Part shown: one piece after another, positions 1 to 7,002 of the stretch
Layout: each line of letters begins with the position of its first letter
How positions within the stretch are numbered: the first letter of the stretch is position 1
NCBI GenBank assembly: GCA_013205455.1
Contig: JABMMO010000011.1
Coordinates: 1-11,089 of the forward strand
DNA length: 11,089 nt
Direction: 5' to 3'
Origin: Actinomycetota bacterium
GTDB taxonomy: Bacteria; Actinomycetota; Actinomycetes; Nanopelagicales; Nanopelagicaceae
The notes under the pieces: generated by a model
Told to the model about the DNA's origin: nothing
Databases searched by the model: none
The model's input: the letters and a program-made list of their open reading frames with translations, nothing else
Program-made: the position numbers and the translations under genes

Positions 1-507
1 ATTGGAGTAGTCGATGGCGACAATTATCAAAATTTGCAGATGGTTGGAGTAGGCGTAATCCGCACCGATGTGACTGCTCCGCTCGAAGCTAGATTGCTCC
101 AATTAGAGGTGGAACTTATAACTTGGATTAAAAAATATAAGCCGGATGTGATCGCCGTGGAGCGAGTTTTCTCGCAATTGAATGTTAAAACGGCGATGGC
201 AACTGGCCAAGCGGCTGGTGTAGCGCTTTTGATCGCTGCTAGAAGTGGAATTCCAGTAGCAATGCATACCCCTAGCGAAGTTAAAGCTGCAGTTTCCGGT
301 TCTGGGCGGGCTGATAAGAAACAAGTTGCAGAAATGGTAAAGAAATTGTTGAAATTGAAAACTATTCCGCAACCCGTCGATAGTACAGATGCGTTAGCGC
401 TAGCTATTTGCCATCATTGGCGGGGTAGGGGCAACTCTCGAGTTGCATCGGCTCTTAAAAAAGAGAAATCCCGAATTAGCGCGTTACAGAAAGCAAAAAG
501 TAAATGA
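1..507 (+). CDS. ruvC: Holliday junction resolvase RuvC (5' partial)
   Basis: RuvC is the dimeric Mg2+-dependent endonuclease that cuts Holliday junctions symmetrically, acting with RuvAB in the cytoplasm. The frame is open from base 1. It begins IGVVDG, which matches the segment just after the family N-terminus (GIDPG...G), so about 14 residues, including the first catalytic Asp, lie outside the window. The other three acidic residues of the RNase-H-like active site are visible: Glu in AVERVF (nt 160-162) and the two Asp of DSTDALA (nt 379-381 and 388-390). A TTG or ATG near nt 34-40 could pose as a start, but the upstream residues are clearly RuvC, so the gene is cut by the window edge and not shortened. 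The C-terminus is Lys/Arg rich. The TGA stop overlaps the ruvA ATG (ATGA), indicating translational coupling. Confidence 0.95.
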   Translation: MGVVDGDNYQNLQMVGVGVIRTDVTAPLEARLLQLEVELITWIKKYKPDVIAVERVFSQLNVKTAMATGQAAGVALLIAARSGIPVAMHTPSEVKAAVSGSGRADKKQVAEMVKKLLKLKTIPQPVDSTDALALAICHHWRGRGNSRVASALKKEKSRISALQKAKSK

Positions 508-1100
508 TTTCATCGTTATCAGGGCTAATAGTTAGCGTTTCGCTCAACCACGTGATCATTGAAGTTGGTGGCGTTGGCTTGCAAGTTCAAGTTACGCCAA
601 TAACCGCAACCCATTGCAAAATTAATAGCCAACAATTGTTATTTACTTCCTTATTAGTTCGTGAGGACTCGCTAACTCTTTACGGATTTCTAGATGGTCC
701 GGCTCGTGATTTTTTTGAATTACTGCAAACGGTTTCTGGCATTGGACCACGGGTAGCACTAGCAGCTTTGGCATCGTTTGCCCCGTTGGAGATGGCAAGA
801 GCTATCTCTGACGGTGATTCAACTGCTCTTGAAAAAATTCCAGGCATTGGGAAAAAAGTGGCACAGCGGTTAGTTCTAGAGCTACGGGAAAAAATGGCTA
901 AACATTTAGTCGGGGTAGCTGGAACGGATCGACCAATTTGGAATGAACAGTTAAGCGGCGCCCTCACTGGACTTGGTTATTCAACCAAAGAAGCTGAATT
1001 GGCAATAGAACGCGTCAAAAAGAATTTAGGGGCAGCGGCCAATCAAGCCGATTTAAGTGAACTTTTAAAATTAGCGCTTTCGCAATCTGGGAATGGCTAG
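504..1100 (+). CDS. ruvA: Holliday junction branch migration protein RuvA
   Basis: RuvA is the tetrameric platform that binds four-way junctions and loads the RuvB motors. At 198 aa it has the normal family length. Domain I (about 1-63) is the OB fold, starting MISSLSGLI and ending REDSLTLYGF. Glu54 and Asp55 correspond to the acidic pin that holds the junction open. Domain II has two helix-hairpin-helix motifs, TVSGIGPRVALAA (76-88) and KIPGIGKKVAQRL (111-123), which contact the DNA backbone. Domain III (about 147-194), after a linker, is the RuvB-binding region. The ATG overlaps the ruvC stop by 4 bp, and there is only a weak purine-rich stretch upstream, so coupling to ruvC translation is likely. 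Nothing is missing or broken. Confidence 0.97.
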   Translation: MISSLSGLIVSVSLNHVIIEVGGVGLQVQVTPITATHCKINSQQLLFTSLLVREDSLTLYGFLDGPARDFFELLQTVSGIGPRVALAALASFAPLEMARAISDGDSTALEKIPGIGKKVAQRLVLELREKMAKHLVGVAGTDRPIWNEQLSGALTGLGYSTKEAELAIERVKKNLGAAANQADLSELLKLALSQSGNG

Positions 1101-1111
1101 GCGTTGGAATT

Positions 1112-2161
1112 ATGACTGAATCAGAATTCTCAATGAAGCCGGAAGCTGAAAGTGAAGATTTATCGCTGGAACAAACGTTACGGCCGACTACGCTCTCCGA
1201 TTTTGTCGGACAGCAACGCGTTAAAGATCAGATTGATTTGTTACTTCGGGCAGCTCGCGAACGTAAATCTCCGGCAGACCACATTTTGTTATCTGGACCA
1301 CCCGGCTTAGGAAAAACAACGTTAGCCATGATTGTCGCGAGCGAAATGAATGCACCAATTCGTATAACTAGCGGACCCGCAATCCAACACGCGGGTGACT
1401 TAGCATCGATACTTTCATCGTTAGTTGAAGGTGAAATTCTTTTTCTTGATGAAATCCATCGAATGGCGCGACCTGCAGAAGAGATGCTTTATATGGCGAT
1501 GGAAGATTTTCGCGTCGATGTCATTGTTGGGAAAGGCCCAGGTGCAACTGCAATTCCACTAAGGCTTCCGCACTTCACATTAGTTGGCGCTACAACTAGA
1601 GCAGGGTTATTGCCGGCACCACTGCGCGATCGATTCGGATTTACTGCGCATTTGGATTTCTATGATGATGCTGATTTAACCAATATAGTTAAACGCAGCG
1701 CTGATTTATTAACGCTACAAATAGCAGAGAGCGCAATCTCGGAAATCGGAAAACGTTCTAGAGGAACGCCGCGAATTGCAAATCGATTACTACGACGAGT
1801 CCGTGATTTTGCGCAAGTACATGGAAATGGTTCGGTAAATCTTGCGGATACAAATGCGGCTTTGACGATCTATGAAGTTGATCATATTGGGCTAGATCGA
1901 CTGGATAAAGCGGTAATTACTGCGTTGGTGGAGCGATTTAATGGCGGGCCAGTTGGGTTATCTACATTGGCGATGGCAGTGGGCGAAGAAACCGAAACGA
2001 TTGAGAGCGTTGCAGAGCCATTTTTAGTGAGGGCCGGATTTATTGCGCGCTCCCCAAGAGGTCGAATTGCAACGAGCGCAGCTTGGAAACATTTAGGCAA
2101 AGTTCCGCCACCAGCATCGGGGAATATCAGCATTTTCGACACACCAGCCGAAGATGCCTAG
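1112..2161 (+). CDS. ruvB: Holliday junction DNA helicase RuvB
   Basis: RuvB is the hexameric AAA+ ATPase that drives branch migration. At 349 aa it is complete. Visible motifs are Walker A GPPGLGKT (62-69), Walker B LDEIH (112-116), sensor 1 in GATTRAG (159-165), the arginine-finger segment APLRDRFG (169-176, Arg174) and sensor 2 in GTPRIANRLLRR (218-229, Arg221). The C-terminal winged helix includes RSPRGRIATSAAW near the end. The first 20 or so residues are a variable acidic extension. The ATG lies 11 bp after the ruvA stop with only a weak TTGGAA upstream. An alternative in-frame ATG at 1133 (Met8) has no better ribosome binding site, so the first ATG is kept. The gene sits in the usual ruvC-ruvA-ruvB order. 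Confidence 0.97.
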   Translation: MTESEFSMKPEAESEDLSLEQTLRPTTLSDFVGQQRVKDQIDLLLRAARERKSPADHILLSGPPGLGKTTLAMIVASEMNAPIRITSGPAIQHAGDLASILSSLVEGEILFLDEIHRMARPAEEMLYMAMEDFRVDVIVGKGPGATAIPLRLPHFTLVGATTRAGLLPAPLRDRFGFTAHLDFYDDADLTNIVKRSADLLTLQIAESAISEIGKRSRGTPRIANRLLRRVRDFAQVHGNGSVNLADTNAALTIYEVDHIGLDRLDKAVITALVERFNGGPVGLSTLAMAVGEETETIESVAEPFLVRAGFIARSPRGRIATSAAWKHLGKVPPPASGNISIFDTPAEDA

Positions 2162-2172
2162 ACTTGCGCCTC

Positions 2173-3705
2173 ATGTCATCAAATACTTCAGTTAAAACAA
2201 CCGCCCGTCCGGGTCGAACCATTGCGATTTTGTTGGTTTCGATTATTGCCTTATTTGCGATTGCTTTTATTCAAGGAGCGAGTGCGGTAAAACTCGGGTT
2301 AGATTTGCGCGGCGGCACCAGCGTTACCTTGCAGCCTCGAATTGCGGCGGGAGAGAGCGGCAAAGTTACTAGCGAAGCAATTGATCAAGCAGTCTCAATT
2401 ATTAGACAACGTGTTAACTCTCTAGGCGTAGCTGAAAGTGAAGTTTCATCACAAGGCAGTGGCGTTAACCGTCAAATTGTAATTTCAGTTCCAGGCGATA
2501 CTGGCCGTCGAGTAGTAGAACTTGTCGGGCAAACTGCAGAACTTAGATTCCGGCAAGTACTTGTAGAAGGTGCGGCGAACGCAACATCATTAACCGGCGA
2601 TACCGCAACCACAACACTGCCTGCTGGAGTTACTGCAGAAGCTGCCGCGAAATTTGCAACGCTAGATTGTTCGCTAGCAACATCGCGTCAAGCCGGCGGT
2701 GGCGATGATGCCAATGCTCAAATCGTGGCTTGCGATCGCGGTGGCGGAATTAAGTATGTGCTTTCAAACGCCGAGGTTGTTGGGCGCGATGTTTCTAAAG
2801 CAACCGCAGCAATTGACCAACAAGGCGCCGCAGGTTGGTATGTGTCACTTTCTTTTAATAATGATGGCACGAAAAAATTTGGTGACATCACAACTCGGGT
2901 AGTCTCACTGCCAACCCCACAGAATCAAGTAGCGATTGTGTTGGATGGTCTGGTTGTCTCAGCACCTCGAATCAACGAAGCAATTGTTTCTGGCGATGCC
3001 CAAATCACTGGAAGCTTTAGCCAAGCTGAAGCGCAAGATTTAGCAAATGTTCTTAAATATGGTGCGCTGCCATTGGCTTTTGACCGTGGCGAAGTACAAC
3101 AAGTTTCACCTACCCTTGGGGCAGATCAGTTACAAGCAGGCTTACTAGCTGGAGCGCTTGGGTTATTCCTAGTTGTGGTTTATTCAATGCTCTATTACCG
3201 CGGTTTAGGTTTAGTCTCAGTTGGTTCACTCGGGATAGCTGCAGCGTTGGTCTATGTTCTATTCTTATTACTTGGTCAATGGATTGGTTTCACGTTAACA
3301 CTCGCGGGTATTGCAGGCGCAATCGTAGCGATTGGTATTACCGCTGACTCCTTTATTGTTTATTTTGAACGGTTACGTGATGAAGTTCGGGAAGGTCGTA
3401 CGCTCCGTTCCGCGGTTGAAAGTGGCTGGTTAAGAGCGCGGCGCACCATTATTGTGGCGGATTTAGTTTCGTTGATTGCTGCAGCGCTCCTCTATTTCTT
3501 CGCAGTTGGTGGCGTACGTGGTTTCGCATTTACTCTTGGATTAACCACGCTGGTTGATTTAGTTGTGGTTTTCTTCTTCACAAAACCATTGGTGACAATT
3601 ATGGCTTCTCGCAAATTCTTCAATAGTGGATCAGCGATTAGCGGATTCTCCCAAAAGAGCTTGGGAATAGCACCTAAAACTTCAACCGCAAAAGTAGGGG
3701 AGTAA
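2173..3705 (+). CDS. secD: Protein translocase subunit SecD
   Basis: SecD is the membrane partner of SecF that uses the proton motive force to help pull preproteins through SecYEG. From the ATG at 2173 it is 510 aa. TM1 is about 17-36, followed by the KLGLDLRGG signature (40-48) and a large extracytoplasmic domain. Five more membrane helices lie at about 320-341, 345-368, 374-398, 424-444 and 448-470. LANVLKYGALPL (290-301) precedes TM2. GITADSFIVYFERLRDE (388-404) is the TM4 signature of actinobacterial SecD; Asp392 is the likely proton-relay residue by analogy with SecDF studies. The only two cysteines, Cys166 and Cys187, are both in the outer domain. The frame is open 30 codons further upstream inside ruvB, but that extension is not SecD-like. 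The start has no clear Shine-Dalgarno sequence and lies 11 bp after the ruvB stop. yajC, usually found here, is absent. Confidence 0.95.
   Translation: MSSNTSVKTTARPGRTIAILLVSIIALFAIAFIQGASAVKLGLDLRGGTSVTLQPRIAAGESGKVTSEAIDQAVSIIRQRVNSLGVAESEVSSQGSGVNRQIVISVPGDTGRRVVELVGQTAELRFRQVLVEGAANATSLTGDTATTTLPAGVTAEAAAKFATLDCSLATSRQAGGGDDANAQIVACDRGGGIKYVLSNAEVVGRDVSKATAAIDQQGAAGWYVSLSFNNDGTKKFGDITTRVVSLPTPQNQVAIVLDGLVVSAPRINEAIVSGDAQITGSFSQAEAQDLANVLKYGALPLAFDRGEVQQVSPTLGADQLQAGLLAGALGLFLVVVYSMLYYRGLGLVSVGSLGIAAALVYVLFLLLGQWIGFTLTLAGIAGAIVAIGITADSFIVYFERLRDEVREGRTLRSAVESGWLRARRTIIVADLVSLIAAALLYFFAVGGVRGFAFTLGLTTLVDLVVVFFFTKPLVTIMASRKFFNSGSAISGFSQKSLGIAPKTSTAKVGE
3696..3702 (+). promoter_or_regulatory. 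Ribosome binding site of secF
   Basis: AGGGGAG lies across the last codons of secD, 8 nt before the secF ATG. It is one of the few strong Shine-Dalgarno sequences in the first operon and fixes the secF start. secD, ruvB and rel lack a comparable one. Confidence 0.75.
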
Positions 3706-3710
3706 TCGTT

Positions 3711-4805
3711 ATGTCATCACTCGCAGGCATTGGCGGACGACTTTACCGTGGTGAAAAATCCATCGACTTTATTGGGAAGCGTCGTCGTTGGTATGCAATC
3801 TCGGGAATTTTAATTATTGCTTCTCTCTTTGCGCTAAGTGTGCAAGGCTTGAAATTAGGTATTGAATTTAAGGGTGGATCCTCGTTTCGGGTAACGGACT
3901 CTAGCGTCACCGTAGAAGCTGCTCGTGCCGCGGTCACTTCGACTGGTTTGGTTTCTGAAGTAATAGTACAAAAAATTGGTAGCGATAAAGTCCAAGTACA
4001 AACCGGGGCGTTATCTATATTGGAATCTAATGCAATTCAAGATGCACTCGCTGCTAAATTCGGCGTAACAGTTGAATCAATCGATACTCAAAGCGTGGGA
4101 CCATCTTGGGGTAAAGAGATCACTCGGAAAGCGCTATATGGATTGATTGCATTCATAATTGTTGTAATGCTCTATCTAGCGTTGGCTTTCGAGCCAAAGA
4201 TGGCGATTGCGGCCATCGTTGCGGTAATCCATGACGTTTTCATAACAGTTGGAATTTATGCGCTCGTAGGTTTTGATGTAACGCCCGCAACTGTGATTGG
4301 TTTCTTAACAATTCTGGGATATTCACTCTACGACACTGTGGTGGTTTTCGATAAAGTACGAGAGAACACTAAATCTGTCACGAGTTCCGGGAAAATGACA
4401 TATTCGCAAGCAGCAAATCTTGCGGTTAACCAAACTTTAGTTCGTTCATTTAATACTTCTTTAGTTGCGTTACTTCCGGTTGGTTCAATTCTCTTTGTCG
4501 GAGCTGGCCTACTCGGAGCCGGCACGCTGAAAGATTTATCGTTAGCGTTATTTATTGGTCTGGCAACTGGAACTTATTCCTCAATCTTCATTGCGACACC
4601 ATTTTTAGCAGCACTACGCGAACGTGAGCCAGCAATGCAGGCACTTAGAAAACGAGTAGCAGCTCGCGGTGGCGCTAGCGCATCTTCAATTTCTCAAAGT
4701 ACAACAACTTCCAATTCGGATGAAAGATCGGTAGCTGCGGCAAATGATGACCGACCAAGAGGCCCACGTAACCAGCCAAAACGGAAACGCAAGCACCGCC
4801 GCTAA
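3711..4805 (+). CDS. secF: Protein translocase subunit SecF
   Basis: SecF pairs with SecD to form the proton-driven SecDF motor in the plasma membrane. It is 364 aa. TM1 is about 28-46, followed by the GIEFKGG signature (50-56), an outer domain, and five helices between about 140 and 302. Key segments are IHDVF (173-177), GYSLYDTVVVFDKVREN (203-219, Asp208) and LVRSFNTS (243-250, Arg245). Asp208 and Arg245 match the Asp/Arg pair implicated in proton transport in this family. After the last helix there is a Ser/Thr-rich linker (about 320-345) and a very basic tail ending in PKRKRKHRR, presumably cytoplasmic. The start is 5 bp after the secD stop with a good ribosome binding site, so the two subunits are made from one message. 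rel follows after 15 bp. Confidence 0.95.
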   Translation: MSSLAGIGGRLYRGEKSIDFIGKRRRWYAISGILIIASLFALSVQGLKLGIEFKGGSSFRVTDSSVTVEAARAAVTSTGLVSEVIVQKIGSDKVQVQTGALSILESNAIQDALAAKFGVTVESIDTQSVGPSWGKEITRKALYGLIAFIIVVMLYLALAFEPKMAIAAIVAVIHDVFITVGIYALVGFDVTPATVIGFLTILGYSLYDTVVVFDKVRENTKSVTSSGKMTYSQAANLAVNQTLVRSFNTSLVALLPVGSILFVGAGLLGAGTLKDLSLALFIGLATGTYSSIFIATPFLAALREREPAMQALRKRVAARGGASASSISQSTTTSNSDERSVAAANDDRPRGPRNQPKRKRKHRR

Positions 4806-4820
4806 CGTTAAGTTGCAAAT

Positions 4821-6995
4821 ATGAGCGCAATGATTTCTAGGATTACGGATAAGTTGCTAGAGCGTGCGAGTAAAGCGGAAGTTGCACTACTTGAAAAAGC
4901 TTTCACAACTGCGGAAACTGCACACACTGGGCAGTTACGTAAATCTGGCGATCCCTACATTACCCATCCAGTTGCGGTGGCCGAGATACTTGCCGAACTC
5001 GGCCTAGATATTCCAACGATTGCGGCTGCGTTATTGCACGATACCGTTGAAGATACACCTTATTCACTCGCCGAGGTAAAACGCGATTTCGGGGATGAAG
5101 TAGCTGGATTAGTTGATGGCGTTACTAAGTTGGATAAATTAAGTTACGGTCCAGACGCTGAGGCGGAAACCGTAAGAAAAATGGTTGTTGCGATGTCGCG
5201 CGACATTCGTGTGCTTGTCATAAAACTTTGCGATCGTTTACATAACGCTCGGACATGGCAATACGTTTCAATTGAGTCGGCGCAACGTAAAGCGCGTGAA
5301 ACAATTGATATCTATGCTCCGTTAGCCAATCGATTAGGTATGAACGCGATTAAATGGGAGTTAGAAGATCTATCTTTCAAAACTTTAGAACCTAAAAAAT
5401 ACGAAGAGATTGATCGGTTAGTGATCGAACGCTCACCGTCTCGGACAAAGTTGACTGAAGAGTTTGTAGATACTTTGAAAGCGGATCTAAAAACTGAAAA
5501 AATTAAAGGTGAAGTAACTGGCCGACAAAAACATCTTTATAGCGTTTATCAAAAAATGGTGGTCCGAGGTCGTGATTTCAACGATATTTATGATCTGGTT
5601 GGAATTCGCGTGTTAGTTGAAGATGTTCGGGATTGTTACGCGGTACTCGGCGCTGTACATGCGCGTTGGAGTCCAGTACCTGGACGATTTAAAGATTACA
5701 TAGCGATGCCCAAGTTCAACCTATACCAATCATTACACACCACAGTTATTGGACCGAACGGCAAAGCCGTTGAAATTCAAATCCGAACTGAAGATATGCA
5801 TGCTCGCGCGGAATATGGAATAGCGGCGCATTGGAAATATAAACTTGGTAAGAAAAATAAGAGCGAGGTTGCTAGCCCAGATATGCTCTGGTTAAAACAA
5901 TTACATGAATGGCAACAAGAAACATCGGATGTTAATGAATTTTTAGATGCGCTGCGTTATGACTTAAGAACTCCAGAAGTTTTTGTCTTTACACCTAAAG
6001 GCAGCGTGATTGCATTACCGGAAGGGTCTACCCCAGTCGATTTTGCTTATGCGGTGCATACTGAAGTCGGAAATCATTGTGTCGGCGCAAAAGTGAATGG
6101 AAAACTGGTCGCTCTAGCTGCGCCATTAGCTAATGGCGATGTAATAGAAATAGTTTTGAATAAAAGCGAAACTTCTGGTCCGAACAGAGATTGGCTAGCG
6201 TTCGCAAAATCCCCAAGAGCTCGCTCAAAGATCAAAGCATGGTTCAGCAAGGAACGACGCGAAGAAGCCATTGATGCCGGTAAAGAATCAATAGCGCGCC
6301 AAATGCGAAAAGCGGGCTTGCCGTTGCAAAAAATTCTTGCAGGTCATGCGCTATTAGAGCTGGCACATGAACTTCGCTATTCCGATATTGAGTCACTTTA
6401 TGCAGCTGTTGGTGATGGCCATGTTTCATCAGTTTCAATAATTGAAAAATTGGTAACAGCACTTGGTTTGGATGACACCCATGAAGAACCAGCCGTGGAA
6501 AATTTGATAAGTGGCGCCACAATTCATGCACCAAAACGAAGTGCATCGGGGGTAATTGTTGAAGGTGTTGGGGAGGTACTAATTAAATTAGCACGTTGCT
6601 GTACGCCAGTTCCCGGCGATGCGATTACGGGCTTCATAACAAAAGGAAGTGGTGTTTCAATCCATCGGGTTGATTGTATAAATGTCGCAGATTTAGAACT
6701 CAATCAAGGTGATCGCATGGTCGGGGTTAAATGGGATCCGAATGCAAAGAGTATCTATTTAGTAAATATTCAAGTTGAAGCTTTAGATCGATCCCGGTTG
6801 CTATCGGATGTAACCAGAACGTTATCGGATCAACAGGTAAATATTTTGAGCGCTGCGGTTAGTACTTCTAGAGATCGAGTTGCGATTTCAAGGTTCTCAT
6901 TTGAGATGGCAGATGCTTCCCACCTTGATGCGATTTTGAGCGCGGTGCGAAATATTGAAGGTGTTTACGATGTATCACGTGTTACTAATAATTAA
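4821..6995 (+). CDS. relA: Bifunctional (p)ppGpp synthetase/hydrolase (RelA/SpoT family, Rel)
   Basis: This is a long RSH enzyme that makes and degrades the stringent-response alarmone (p)ppGpp, probably on ribosomes under amino-acid starvation. It is 724 aa. The HD hydrolase domain has all visible metal and catalytic positions: His49, His73-Asp74, Glu77-Asp78 (HDTVEDT), Asp138 and Asn142. The synthetase domain shows GRQKHLYSVYQKM (234-246), DLVGIRV (258-264), the RFKD motif (289-292) typical of bifunctional Rel rather than the EFDD of RelA-only enzymes, YQSLHTTV (302-309) and EIQIRT (318-323). The TGS domain is about 385-446, the conserved-cysteine region ARCCTPVPGD (591-600) through Cys619, and the ACT domain about 647-721. 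An in-frame TAA at 4809-4811 limits the start to the ATG at 4821 or 4830. No strong Shine-Dalgarno is seen. apt, usual between secF and relA in actinobacteria, is absent. Confidence 0.95.
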   Translation: MSAMISRITDKLLERASKAEVALLEKAFTTAETAHTGQLRKSGDPYITHPVAVAEILAELGLDIPTIAAALLHDTVEDTPYSLAEVKRDFGDEVAGLVDGVTKLDKLSYGPDAEAETVRKMVVAMSRDIRVLVIKLCDRLHNARTWQYVSIESAQRKARETIDIYAPLANRLGMNAIKWELEDLSFKTLEPKKYEEIDRLVIERSPSRTKLTEEFVDTLKADLKTEKIKGEVTGRQKHLYSVYQKMVVRGRDFNDIYDLVGIRVLVEDVRDCYAVLGAVHARWSPVPGRFKDYIAMPKFNLYQSLHTTVIGPNGKAVEIQIRTEDMHARAEYGIAAHWKYKLGKKNKSEVASPDMLWLKQLHEWQQETSDVNEFLDALRYDLRTPEVFVFTPKGSVIALPEGSTPVDFAYAVHTEVGNHCVGAKVNGKLVALAAPLANGDVIEIVLNKSETSGPNRDWLAFAKSPRARSKIKAWFSKERREEAIDAGKESIARQMRKAGLPLQKILAGHALLELAHELRYSDIESLYAAVGDGHVSSVSIIEKLVTALGLDDTHEEPAVENLISGATIHAPKRSASGVIVEGVGEVLIKLARCCTPVPGDAITGFITKGSGVSIHRVDCINVADLELNQGDRMVGVKWDPNAKSIYLVNIQVEALDRSRLLSDVTRTLSDQQVNILSAAVSTSRDRVAISRFSFEMADASHLDAILSAVRNIEGVYDVSRVTNN

Positions 6996-7002
6996 TTAGT
7001 AA
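6982..7002. repeat. Perfect inverted repeat across the two convergent stop codons
   Basis: Arms TTACTAAT (6982-6989) and ATTAGTAA (6995-7002) flank a 5-nt loop, AATTA. The repeat contains both stop codons: rel TAA at 6993-6995 on the + strand, and DUF349 TAA at 6992-6994 on the minus strand. The stem is AT-rich with one G-C pair per arm, so it would be a weak bidirectional terminator at best. It is the only terminator-like structure between the two convergent units. The symmetry is seen directly; its function is inference. Confidence 0.55.

Noticed and set aside
1..36. ruvC starting internally at the TTG or ATG near nt 34-40
   Set aside because: The frame is open to base 1 and encodes the conserved GVVDG segment, so the gene is cut by the window edge.
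2083..2172. Longer SecD N-terminus starting inside ruvB
   Set aside because: The 30 extra residues are a frame-shifted reading of the ruvB end and are not SecD-like. The ATG at 2173 leads directly to a basic stretch and TM1.
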